This document shows positions 1 through 6,448 of a stretch of DNA of 10,883 nucleotides, in pieces. The stretch is from Rhodospirillales bacterium. Lineage in GTDB: Bacteria; Pseudomonadota; Alphaproteobacteria; Rhodospirillales; JAPHTL01. The stretch covers positions 1 to 10,883 of the forward strand of contig JAPHTL010000156.1 in assembly GCA_026193355.1 (NCBI GenBank). The letters are read 5' to 3'. Below the pieces are notes generated by a model, which saw only the letters and a program-made list of their open reading frames with translations, was not told the DNA's origin and searched no databases. Made by a program: the position numbers and the translations under genes. Numbering within the stretch: the stretch's first letter is position 1; each line of letters starts with the position of its first letter.

Positions 1-182
1 TGGCAGGCGAAATGGATTTTCTTCTCAAGGTTGTGGAAAGGGATTGGGACTCTTACCAGAAATTCTTGACGACGAAGCTGACCGCCGCTCCGAATGTATC
101 CCATGTCAAGTCGGCGCTGGCGGTGCGTACGTCGAAAAATCGCCCTGGCGTTCCGATTGTGGCGGAAGAGAAGGGCGTCTGA
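1..182 (+). CDS. Lrp/AsnC-family transcriptional regulator, C-terminal part (5' end outside window)
   Basis: This reading frame is open from the left edge (first full codon at base 3) and ends at a TGA at 180-182, giving 59 residues. The visible piece starts GEMDFLLKVVERDWDSY and continues through a K-L-T-A-A-P-N-V-S-H-V segment. This matches the end of the RAM/ligand-binding domain of Lrp/AsnC regulators, where a beta strand 'G-x-x-D-F-L-L-K-V' is followed by an amphipathic helix and a strand with 'P-G-V-x-x-V-x-S'. These proteins bind amino acids or other small ligands through this domain, form octamers, and bind DNA with an N-terminal helix-turn-helix that lies outside the window. The target genes and effector cannot be told from this fragment. 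In several alphaproteobacteria an Lrp-family gene lies next to greA; here it is on the opposite strand from greA, with a crotonase gene between them. I am fairly sure of the family, not of any ligand. Confidence 0.8.
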   Translation, partial: AGEMDFLLKVVERDWDSYQKFLTTKLTAAPNVSHVKSALAVRTSKNRPGVPIVAEEKGV

Positions 183-258
183 ACGACCGGTTCGGTTCGG
201 CTTTGTTTTATTTCGCCCCGGCGTACGTCGTTACAGCCGTCACAAGGGGTCAAATCTC

Positions 259-1050
259 ATGACCGTTCGCATTGATAAGGACGGGCCTGTCTGGACCGTC
301 ATCCATTCCCGTTACGAAGCCCGCAATGCGATGGATCTGGACAGCGCCGTTGCGCTCTATGACGCCTTTCGGAACTTTGACGCCGATGACAGCGCCAGCG
401 CGGCCGTCTTCTGGGGAGAAGGTGGCGCGTTTTGCGCGGGTTGGGATCTGAAACATGCCGCCGCCCTGTCAGGCGCCGATGCGCTCGACGGGTTTGACTT
501 CCCCGATGATGGCGAACCTCCCATGGCTGCGATGGGGCCGAGCCGGCTGGAACTTTCCAAGCCCGTGATTGCCGCCGTAGCCGGTCCCGCCGTGGCCGGG
601 GGAATGGAACTGGCGATCTGGGCGGATATCCGGGTGATGGAGGAAACCGCGTTCATGGGGGTCTATTGCCGACGTTGGGGGGTTCCGCTGATCGATGGCG
701 GTACGGTGCGCCTGCCGCGCCTGGTGGGGGAAGGACGGGCGATGGACCTGATCCTGACAGGCCGACGGGTGGGTGCGGAAGAAGCGCTGCGCATCGGGCT
801 GTGCGAATACGTGGTGCCCGAAGGAGAGGCGCGGTCGAAAGCCGAAGAAATCGCACGTGACATTGCTCGTTTCCCGCAAAGCTGCATGAGGGCCGATCGC
901 AGGTCGGCCCGCGCACAACACGGGTTGAGCGAGCGTGACGCATTGCGTCAGGAGTGGCGGAACAGCAAGGCCGAGGTGACGAAGGGGATCGAAGGCGCCG
1001 GTCGATTCGCCGGCGGCAAGGGGCGTTCCGGTGATTTCAGCGATATTTGA
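259..1050 (+). CDS. Crotonase-superfamily protein (enoyl-CoA hydratase/isomerase-like)
   Basis: The gene encodes 263 residues, normal for a single-domain crotonase. I chose the ATG at 259 because AAGGGG at 244-249 lies 9 bases before it and the protein then begins with the usual beta strand (MTVRIDKDGPVWTV); a longer frame back to base 94 overlaps the Lrp/AsnC gene and adds an unlike, Arg-rich N-terminus. Crotonase landmarks are clear: Arg/Asn 22-23 before the first helix, the first oxyanion-hole loop G-A-F-C-A-G-W-D-L at 56-64, and the second at A-G-P-A-V-A-G-G-M-E-L-A (108-119). Glu117 matches the first catalytic Glu of enoyl-CoA hydratase (Glu144 in the rat enzyme). By aligning G-G-T at 147-149, the second catalytic position (rat Glu164) appears to be Cys137, in the segment Y-C-R-R-W-G-V-P-L-I-D. 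Family membership therefore looks firm, but classical 2-enoyl-CoA hydration is doubtful; substrate and reaction remain unknown. It acts presumably on an acyl-CoA in the cytoplasm. It lies 76 bases after the Lrp/AsnC gene and converges on greA. Confidence 0.88.
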   Translation: MTVRIDKDGPVWTVIHSRYEARNAMDLDSAVALYDAFRNFDADDSASAAVFWGEGGAFCAGWDLKHAAALSGADALDGFDFPDDGEPPMAAMGPSRLELSKPVIAAVAGPAVAGGMELAIWADIRVMEETAFMGVYCRRWGVPLIDGGTVRLPRLVGEGRAMDLILTGRRVGAEEALRIGLCEYVVPEGEARSKAEEIARDIARFPQSCMRADRRSARAQHGLSERDALRQEWRNSKAEVTKGIEGAGRFAGGKGRSGDFSDI

Positions 1051-1089
1051 TCCGTTTATCGATTTAATGCGCGACAGGGAAGCTCGTCG

Positions 1090-1563
1090 TCAGAGGTAGT
1101 CCACCTTGACGATTTCATAGGACTTCCCCCCGCCCGGGGTCGAGACCTCTACGGTGTCGCCAATCGTTTTGCCGATCAGGGCGCGGGCCAGTGGCGAAGT
1201 CAGCGACAGTTTCCCCTGGCTGATGTCGCCTTCATGGCTGCCAACGATCTGATAGGTGGATTCCTCATCGGTGTCTTCGTCGGCCAGCATGACAGTCGCG
1301 CCGAACCTGACCACATCACCGGAAAGCGTGGATGGGTCGATGACTTCTGCGCGGCTGAGGATGTCTTCAAGCTCCGCCAGGCGGCCTTCGATGAAGCTTT
1401 GGCGCTCACGCGCCGCGTGGTACTCGGCGTTCTCCGAAAGGTCGCCGTGCTCACGCGCCTCGGCAATGGCCTGAATGACAGCGGGCCGCTCAACACTTTT
1501 AAGCTGTTTGAGCTCACCGCTCAGACGGGAGAATCCCTCTCCTGTCATCGGAATCTTTTCCAT
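1090..1563 (-). CDS. greA: Transcription elongation factor GreA
   Basis: The protein has 157 residues, almost the same as E. coli GreA (158). GreA enters the RNA polymerase secondary channel and stimulates cleavage of backtracked RNA, which rescues arrested complexes. The N-terminal half (about 1-78) is the antiparallel coiled coil; its tip shows the family signature A-R-E-H-G-D-L-S-E-N-A-E-Y at 36-48, with Asp41 and Glu44, the acidic pair that positions the catalytic magnesium ion. The C-terminal half (about 83-157) is the FKBP-like domain, with S-P-L-A-R-A-L-I-G-K at 123-132 and a closing G-G-G-K-S-Y-E-I segment. The ATG at 1563 gives the standard N-terminus (MEKIPMT). The gene lies 98 bases after carB on the same strand, so it may be read both from carAB transcripts and from its own promoter. 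No clear intrinsic terminator is visible in the 39 bases between its stop and the converging crotonase gene. Confidence 0.97.
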   Translation of the reverse strand: MEKIPMTGEGFSRLSGELKQLKSVERPAVIQAIAEAREHGDLSENAEYHAARERQSFIEGRLAELEDILSRAEVIDPSTLSGDVVRFGATVMLADEDTDEESTYQIVGSHEGDISQGKLSLTSPLARALIGKTIGDTVEVSTPGGGKSYEIVKVDYL

Positions 1564-1626
1564 TGTCCGTTCTCGCTGTTCCGCGTTTCAAAAAAGCCCA
1601 AACCGAACCCTCGCAGCCCCGGAATG

Positions 1627-1655
1627 GCCGAACCTGCGCGATGATCGCTTGTCAA
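1627..1655 (-). promoter_or_regulatory. Candidate greA promoter between carB and greA (weak)
   Basis: On the minus strand a perfect -35 hexamer TTGACA occupies 1655-1650, just past the carB stop. With a 17-base spacer the -10 position (1632-1627) reads TTCGGC, which is poor, so only half of the promoter is convincing. The spacer contains the perfect odd palindrome GCGATGATCGC (1638-1648). The heptamer GGTTCGG occurs twice on the minus strand (1634-1628 and 1609-1603), 25 bases apart start to start. A run of six T (1595-1590, minus strand) follows, but I find no stem next to it. The remaining greA leader holds nothing else I can name. Confidence 0.25.
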
Positions 1656-1661
1656 ACTCGT

Positions 1662-4600
1662 TCAAAGTGAGCGGTTAACATAAGACTGTAGCGGCGTTAC
1701 TTCAAGCGCGCCGGCTTTCAGGGACTTGATAGCCTTTGCCGCGGCCCTTGCCCCAGCCAGTGTTGTGTAATGGGGTACGTTGCTGACAAGCGCGGAACGG
1801 CGGATGCTGAAGGAGTCCGAAATCGCCTGTGCGCCGTCGGTCGTGTTGATGACCAACTGCACCTCGCCCGATTTTATGGCGTCAACGCAGTGTGGCCGTC
1901 CCTGCAGGACCTTGTTGACCTGGACGATCTCAAGCCCCTGTTCCATCAGGTGCCGTGCAGTGCCGCCGGTCGCCATCAGCCTGAAGCCGAGGTCATGGAG
2001 CATGCGCGCGACTTCGACGATGGCCTTCTTGTCGCCATCGCGGACGGACATGAAGACGGTTCCCTCAAGCGGCAGTTTGGTTCCCGCGCCCAGTTGCGAC
2101 TTGCCGAAAGCAAGCTCGAAGGTGCGATCAATGCCCATGACTTCGCCGGTGGAACGCATTTCCGGGCCAAGGATGATATCGACGCCGGAAAAACGGTTGA
2201 ACGGGAAGACGGCTTCCTTGACCGCGACATGATCCAGCTTCGGCATATCCTTCAGACCGAAATCAGACAGTTTCTCGCCGCACATGACGCGGGCGGCCAC
2301 CTTGGCGATGGGAACGCCGGTCGCCTTGGCGACGAAGGGAACCGTGCGGCTGGCGCGCGGATTGACCTCAAGGATGTAGATGTCGTCGTTCTGGATCGCG
2401 AACTGGATGTTCATCAGGCCGACAACATTGAGGCCCTTGGCAAGGGCGGCGGTCTGGACCTTCAGTTCCTCGATCATCGCGGGCGACAGGGAATAGGGCG
2501 GCAGCGAACAGGCCGAATCTCCTGAATGAACACCGGCTTCCTCGATGTGCTGCATGACCCCGGCGACGTAGACATCCTTGCCGTCGCAGATGGCATCCAC
2601 ATCGATTTCGGTCGCTTCCTGCAAGAAGCTGTCGAGCAGAACCGGACTTTTGCCGGTCACCTTGACCGCTTCGGTCATATAGCGGGTCAACCCGTTCCGG
2701 TCGTGGACGATTTCCATGGCCCGTCCGCCGAGAACGTAGGATGGGCGGATGACAAGGGGATAGCCGATCTCGTCGGCCACCTTGATGGCCTCCTCTTCGG
2801 AACGCGCCAGACCGTTGGCCGGCTGCCTGAGGCCCAGTTTTTTCAAGAGCTGCTGAAAGCGCTCCCGGTCTTCGGCCAGATCAATGGCGTCGGGCGAGGT
2901 GCCGAGGATGGGGATGTCCGCATCCTCCAGCGCCTTGGCAAGTTTCAGCGGCGTTTGTCCGCCGAACTGGACGATAACGCCCTTGACGGTCCCGTTGGAC
3001 TGTTCGACGCGGATCAGTTCGATCACGTCTTCGGCCGTCAGGGGTTCGAAATACAGGCGGTCCGACGTGTCGTAGTCGGTGGAAACCGTTTCCGGGTTGC
3101 AGTTGACCATGATGGCCTCAAGCCCGGATTCCTTGACCGCGTAGGAAGCATGAACACAGCAATAATCGAATTCAATACCCTGGCCAATCCGGTTGGGACC
3201 ACCGCCGAGGATAACCACCTTTTCGCGATCGGATGGCTCGCTTTCGCATTCGGGTACGCCGACGCCATCGCCTTCATAGGTCGAATACATGTAAGGCGTG
3301 CTTGAAGGGAATTCGGCGGCGCAGGTATCCACACGCTTGTAGACGGGGTGAACGTTGAGCATGTCACGCCGATGCTTGACGACTTTCAACTCGCGACCGG
3401 TCAGTTCCGCGATGCGCTCGTCGGAGAAGCCCATCTTCTTGAAATGGAGCATTTCGACGGCATCGTTCGGAAGGCCCTTTTCCCTCAACGCGTTCTCGGC
3501 CATCACGATGGCTTCGACCTGGCGCAGGAACCAGGGCTCGTATTTGCAGGCTTCCTGGATGCGCTCAAGGCTCATGCCGTGACGGAACGCCTGGGCTATG
3601 ACCAGCAGTCGGTCCGGGCTTGGCCTTCCGAGTGCGGCGCGGATGGCGTCGTCGGCATCCTCGGCGTCGGCGCCTGCGATCACCACTTCGTTGAGGCCGG
3701 TCAACCCCGTTTCCATCGACCGCAGGCCCTTTTGCAGGCTTTCGGCGAAGCACCGCCCGATCGACATGGCTTCGCCAACCGATTTCATGGCTGTGCTGAG
3801 GATTGCTTCGGTGCCGGGGAATTTTTCAAACGTGAAACGGGGGATCTTGGTGACCACATAGTCGATGGTCGGTTCGAACGACGCCGGGGTCAGGCCGTCG
3901 GTGATGTCGTTGTCCAGTTCGTCCAGCGTGTAGCCGACCGCCAGCTTGGCCGCCACCTTGGCGATGGGGAAACCGGTCGCCTTCGACGCCAGCGCCGAAG
4001 ACCGCGACACGCGGGGGTTCATTTCAATAATGATAAGACGCCCGTCTTCGGGATTGACGGCGAACTGGACGTTGGAGCCACCCGTGTCCACCCCGATCTC
4101 GCGCAGCACCGCGATCGAGGCGTTGCGCATGATCTGGTATTCCTTGTCGGTCAGCGTCAGGGCCGGGGCGACGGTGATCGAATCACCGGTATGCACGCCC
4201 ATCGGATCGACGTTCTCGATCGAACAGATGATGATGCAGTTGTCCGCCTTGTCGCGGACCACCTCCATCTCGTATTCCTTCCAGCCGATGATCGATTCCT
4301 CGACCAGCACCTGATGGGTCGGCGAGGCGGCAAGGCCACTGGCGACGATCTGTTCGTATTCCTCGGTATTGTAGGCGACGCCGCCGCCCGTTCCGCCAAG
4401 CGTGAAGCTGGGCCGGATAATCAGGGGCAGGCCGATTTCCTCCAGCGCCTGTTTTGCCTCGTCCATATTATGGACGAAGGCGCTTTTCGCGCTTTCCAAC
4501 CCGATCTTGTCCATGGCGTCGCGGAATTTCTTGCGATCTTCGGCCTTGTCGATTGATTCGGCATTGGCGCCGATCAGTTCGACGCCGTGCTTGGCCAGGA

Positions 4601-4919
4601 TGCCCCGCTCCGCCAGCGTCATCGCGGCGTTCAGCGCCGTCTGACCGCCCATGGTGGGCAGCAGCGCGTCAGGCTTTTCCTTTTCGATGATCCGTTCGAG
4701 AATATCTGGGACAATTGGCTCGACATAGGTCGCATCGGCCAGATCCGGGTCGGTCATGATGGTCGCCGGATTGGAATTCACCAGAATGATCCGGTAACCC
4801 TCCTCGCGCAGCGCCTTGCAGGCTTGCGCGCCGGAGTAATCGAATTCGCAGGCCTGGCCGATGATGATGGGCCCTGCGCCGATGATCATGATGCTTTTGA
4901 TGTCTGTGCGTTTTGGCAT
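1662..4919 (-). CDS. carB: Carbamoyl-phosphate synthase (glutamine-hydrolysing), large subunit
   Basis: The 1085-residue protein is slightly longer than E. coli CarB (1073). It uses two ATP to turn bicarbonate and ammonia, channelled from CarA, into carbamoyl phosphate for arginine and pyrimidine synthesis. The two homologous halves are plain: the first begins with I-M-I-I-G-A-G-P-I-I-I-G-Q at 10-22 and has the ATP-grasp loop S-F-T-L-G-G-T-G-G-G at 171-180 and E-M-N-P-R-V-S-R-S-S at 299-308. The second begins with V-V-I-L-G-G-G-P-N-R-I-G-Q-G at 568-581 and has S-Y-V-L-G-G-R at 727-733 and E-V-N-P-R-A-S-R-T at 851-859. The C-terminal MGS-like allosteric domain starts near 953. Thr984, Thr987 and Lys1003 match the E. 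coli residues that contact UMP, so feedback inhibition by UMP is plausible. The start is 5 bases after the carA stop, and its ribosome-binding sequence (GGAAGG) lies inside the carA 3' end, which points to coupled translation. The frame is intact throughout. Confidence 0.98.
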   Translation of the reverse strand: MPKRTDIKSIMIIGAGPIIIGQACEFDYSGAQACKALREEGYRIILVNSNPATIMTDPDLADATYVEPIVPDILERIIEKEKPDALLPTMGGQTALNAAMTLAERGILAKHGVELIGANAESIDKAEDRKKFRDAMDKIGLESAKSAFVHNMDEAKQALEEIGLPLIIRPSFTLGGTGGGVAYNTEEYEQIVASGLAASPTHQVLVEESIIGWKEYEMEVVRDKADNCIIICSIENVDPMGVHTGDSITVAPALTLTDKEYQIMRNASIAVLREIGVDTGGSNVQFAVNPEDGRLIIIEMNPRVSRSSALASKATGFPIAKVAAKLAVGYTLDELDNDITDGLTPASFEPTIDYVVTKIPRFTFEKFPGTEAILSTAMKSVGEAMSIGRCFAESLQKGLRSMETGLTGLNEVVIAGADAEDADDAIRAALGRPSPDRLLVIAQAFRHGMSLERIQEACKYEPWFLRQVEAIVMAENALREKGLPNDAVEMLHFKKMGFSDERIAELTGRELKVVKHRRDMLNVHPVYKRVDTCAAEFPSSTPYMYSTYEGDGVGVPECESEPSDREKVVILGGGPNRIGQGIEFDYCCVHASYAVKESGLEAIMVNCNPETVSTDYDTSDRLYFEPLTAEDVIELIRVEQSNGTVKGVIVQFGGQTPLKLAKALEDADIPILGTSPDAIDLAEDRERFQQLLKKLGLRQPANGLARSEEEAIKVADEIGYPLVIRPSYVLGGRAMEIVHDRNGLTRYMTEAVKVTGKSPVLLDSFLQEATEIDVDAICDGKDVYVAGVMQHIEEAGVHSGDSACSLPPYSLSPAMIEELKVQTAALAKGLNVVGLMNIQFAIQNDDIYILEVNPRASRTVPFVAKATGVPIAKVAARVMCGEKLSDFGLKDMPKLDHVAVKEAVFPFNRFSGVDIILGPEMRSTGEVMGIDRTFELAFGKSQLGAGTKLPLEGTVFMSVRDGDKKAIVEVARMLHDLGFRLMATGGTARHLMEQGLEIVQVNKVLQGRPHCVDAIKSGEVQLVINTTDGAQAISDSFSIRRSALVSNVPHYTTLAGARAAAKAIKSLKAGALEVTPLQSYVNRSL

Positions 4920-4924
4920 GGCGT

Positions 4925-6136
4925 TCAGGCCTTCCGGGCGGCGATCGATTGAACGAAGCGGTCGAACAGGTATTGGCTGTCCTGCGGGCCGGGGCTGGCT
5001 TCCGGGTGGTATTGCACCGAGAATACCGGCTTGCCTTCGACCCGGATGCCCTCGACGGTGCCGTCGAACAGCGACCGGTGGGTTTCCAGAACGCCGGTTG
5101 GCAGGCTGTCGCGGTCGACCGAGAAGCCGTGGTTCTGGCTGGTGATTTCCACCTTGGACGTTTCGAGGTCCTTCACCGGATGGTTGGCCCCGCGCTGGCC
5201 CAGATGCATCTTGTAGGTTCTGGCGCCCAGTGCGAGGGCCAGCATCTGGTGGCCCAGGCAGATGCCGAACAGCGGCAGCCCTGTTTCCAGAAGCTTCTTG
5301 ATGACGGGAACGGCGTACTGTCCGGTTGCCGCGGGGTCGCCTGGTCCGTTCGACAGGAACACCCCGTCGGGATTATAGGCCAGAATGTCCTCGGCGCTGG
5401 TCGATGCGGGCACCACCGTTATGCGGCAACCCGCTTCCGCCAGACAGCGCAGGATATTGCGCTTGGCCCCGTAATCGACGGCGACGACGTGGAACTTCGG
5501 ATCCTGCTGGCGGGCGTAGCCGCTGCGGATCGCCCATGCGGCCTCGTCCCATTCGTAGGGCGCGGCGCAGGTGACTTCCTTGGCCAGATCCATGCCCTTC
5601 AGGCCGGGAAAGGATTGGGCCATGGTCAGCAGCGCACCGGGATCGATGTCGTCGCCGGGCGCGTGGATCATCGCGCCGCCGGGTGCGCCACCGTCACGGA
5701 TACGGCGGGTCAACCTGCGCGTGTCCACCCCGGTAACGGCGACCAGTTCCCGGGACTTCAACCATTCATCAAAGTGCTGGGCGGCGCGCCAGTTGGCGGG
5801 GTCGGTGATCGGCGCCCGCATGACGCAGCCATGCGCGGCGCGCCCCGTTGTCTCGATGTCTTCGTGGTTGGTGCCAACATTGCCGATGTGGGGAAAGGTG
5901 AAGGTGATGATCTGTCCGGAATAGGAAGGGTCGGTAAGGATTTCCTGATAACCGGAGATCGAGGTGTTGAAGCAGACCTCGCCCAGTGCGACGCCCTCTG
6001 CGCCTGCGCCGCGTCCCCAGAAGACGGAACCGTCTGAAAGGACGATGGCGGCATTGGCGTCAGTGGGTCTGGCGCCTTCCGGCATAGGGGCCATATGGGA
6101 TTTCCTGGGGGGCTCGGGGGCTGTCTTGTCGGTCAT
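4925..6136 (-). CDS. carA: Carbamoyl-phosphate synthase, small (glutaminase) subunit
   Basis: CarA hydrolyses glutamine and passes ammonia through a tunnel to CarB. The 403 residues contain the CarA-specific N-terminal domain (about 28-170, with the conserved F-N-T-S-I-S-G-Y-Q-E at 56-65) and a class I glutamine amidotransferase domain (about 215-400). Its catalytic triad is visible: Cys293 in G-I-C-L-G-H-Q, and His377 and Glu379 in Y-H-P-E-A-S-P-G-P. The oxyanion loop S-N-G-P-G-D-P is at 262-268. The start is uncertain. The ATG at 6136 has GGAGAG about 10 bases upstream. The in-frame ATG at 6094 (Met15) has a better-spaced AGGA (6106-6103) 8 bases upstream and would remove a Pro/Lys-rich leader, giving 389 residues. 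The gene is the first of the carA-carB unit and is driven by the promoter at 6302-6330. Confidence 0.97.
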   Translation of the reverse strand: MTDKTAPEPPRKSHMAPMPEGARPTDANAAIVLSDGSVFWGRGAGAEGVALGEVCFNTSISGYQEILTDPSYSGQIITFTFPHIGNVGTNHEDIETTGRAAHGCVMRAPITDPANWRAAQHFDEWLKSRELVAVTGVDTRRLTRRIRDGGAPGGAMIHAPGDDIDPGALLTMAQSFPGLKGMDLAKEVTCAAPYEWDEAAWAIRSGYARQQDPKFHVVAVDYGAKRNILRCLAEAGCRITVVPASTSAEDILAYNPDGVFLSNGPGDPAATGQYAVPVIKKLLETGLPLFGICLGHQMLALALGARTYKMHLGQRGANHPVKDLETSKVEITSQNHGFSVDRDSLPTGVLETHRSLFDGTVEGIRVEGKPVFSVQYHPEASPGPQDSQYLFDRFVQSIAARKA

Positions 6137-6225
6137 GGCAAGCGGACTCTCCGGCGACGTTCGGATCGGGGCGGGGATGACGATTCACCCCGCTCTCTGC
6201 ACTCGTGCCGCGCCGCATCGAGGCT

Positions 6226-6241
6226 CTGCACGGGCGTGCAG
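6226..6241. repeat. Palindrome in the carA leader
   Basis: The 16 bases CTGCACGGGCGTGCAG pair six bases on each side of a four-base loop (or seven on each side of a two-base centre as a DNA palindrome). The element lies in the predicted untranslated leader of carA, about 90 bases before the first candidate start codon. In RNA it would be a compact tetraloop hairpin. No T run follows, so it is not an intrinsic terminator. It could be an operator, an RNA-stability element, or chance in GC-rich DNA. Confidence 0.4.
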
Positions 6242-6278
6242 GATGGCGTCGATGTTGTGCCTTTTGGCTGGCCCAGCG

Positions 6279-6301
6279 CTGCGCAGATTTGGGTTGCGCA
6301 G
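6279..6301. promoter_or_regulatory. Inverted repeat at the predicted carAB transcription start (operator candidate)
   Basis: CTGCGCA (6279-6285) and TGCGCAG (6295-6301) are exact reverse complements separated by nine bases. The right arm touches the -10 hexamer of the carAB promoter (6302-6307), and the expected start of transcription, around 6295, falls inside the repeat. The centre-to-centre spacing of the arms is 16 bases, about one and a half helix turns. A dimeric repressor bound here would block polymerase. Alternatively the RNA could fold into a 5' hairpin with a nine-base loop. No known regulator is recognisable from this motif. Confidence 0.4.
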
Positions 6302-6330
6302 TTCATAAGCAAATCGCGTCCTGTCGTCAA
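6302..6330 (-). promoter_or_regulatory. Sigma-70-type promoter for carAB
   Basis: On the minus strand, TTGACG (6330-6325) is followed after exactly 17 bases by TATGAA (6307-6302). These match the RpoD consensus at 5/6 and 4/6 positions. Upstream of the -35 the DNA is AT-rich (6338-6380) and could act as an UP element. Transcription would start near 6295, leaving a leader of roughly 160 bases to the ATG at 6136, or about 200 to the ATG at 6094. The orientation, spacing and position just upstream of carA support the call. Confidence 0.65.
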
Positions 6331-6354
6331 GACACTTCTTGTTGAAAATATTGC

Positions 6355-6390
6355 GAAATTTCAATCACTTAGAATCAATTCTGCAATTGC
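6355..6390. repeat. AT-rich cluster of three short palindromes upstream of yqeY
   Basis: Three perfect inverted repeats follow one another in an AT-rich patch inside GC-rich DNA: GAAATTTC (6355-6362), AGAAT-CA-ATTCT (6371-6382) and GCAATTGC (6383-6390). The sequence TAGAAT (6370-6375) inside the patch resembles a -10 hexamer for the yqeY-dnaG direction, but I find no good -35 at 16-18 bases, so I do not call a promoter there. The patch lies just upstream of the carAB -35 on the other strand. It could bind a regulator shared by both directions, or simply be an easily melted promoter region. The rest of 6137-6448 shows no gene: short frames in it lack ribosome-binding sites or family resemblance. 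Confidence 0.35.
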
Positions 6391-6448
6391 GTTCCACGGC
6401 GGTTTCATGTAGGGTCTTCGTTTCCGCAAACAGCAGGCAGGTGGGCTC

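Noticed and set aside
94..258. Upstream extension of the crotonase reading frame
   Set aside because: It overlaps the Lrp/AsnC coding sequence and adds an Arg-rich stretch unlike crotonases. The ATG at 259 has a well-placed AAGGGG.
183..258. Terminator or promoter between the Lrp/AsnC gene and the crotonase gene
   Set aside because: Repeated GGTTCGG-like bases and a T-rich patch are present, but no stable stem and no paired -35/-10 hexamers could be found.
1585..1640. Intrinsic terminator after carB (six T on the minus strand)
   Set aside because: CGCAG and CTGCG upstream could pair, but the stem is short, its loop is large and it is not next to the T run.
3348..4556. Open frame of 402 codons on the plus strand opposite carB
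   Set aside because: It is antisense to a fully conserved carB and its translation is rich in Asp, Gly, His and Arg with no recognisable family. Long antisense frames are common in GC-rich genes.
4913..6037. Open frame of 374 codons on the plus strand opposite carA
   Set aside because: It is a mirror of carA codon usage, with no ribosome-binding site or family features.
6133..6330. Short leader peptide gene upstream of carA on the minus strand
   Set aside because: Its possible start codons lie in or upstream of the predicted promoter -10, so the predicted transcript would not contain them. It has no run of Arg or pyrimidine-pathway-related codons suggesting attenuation.
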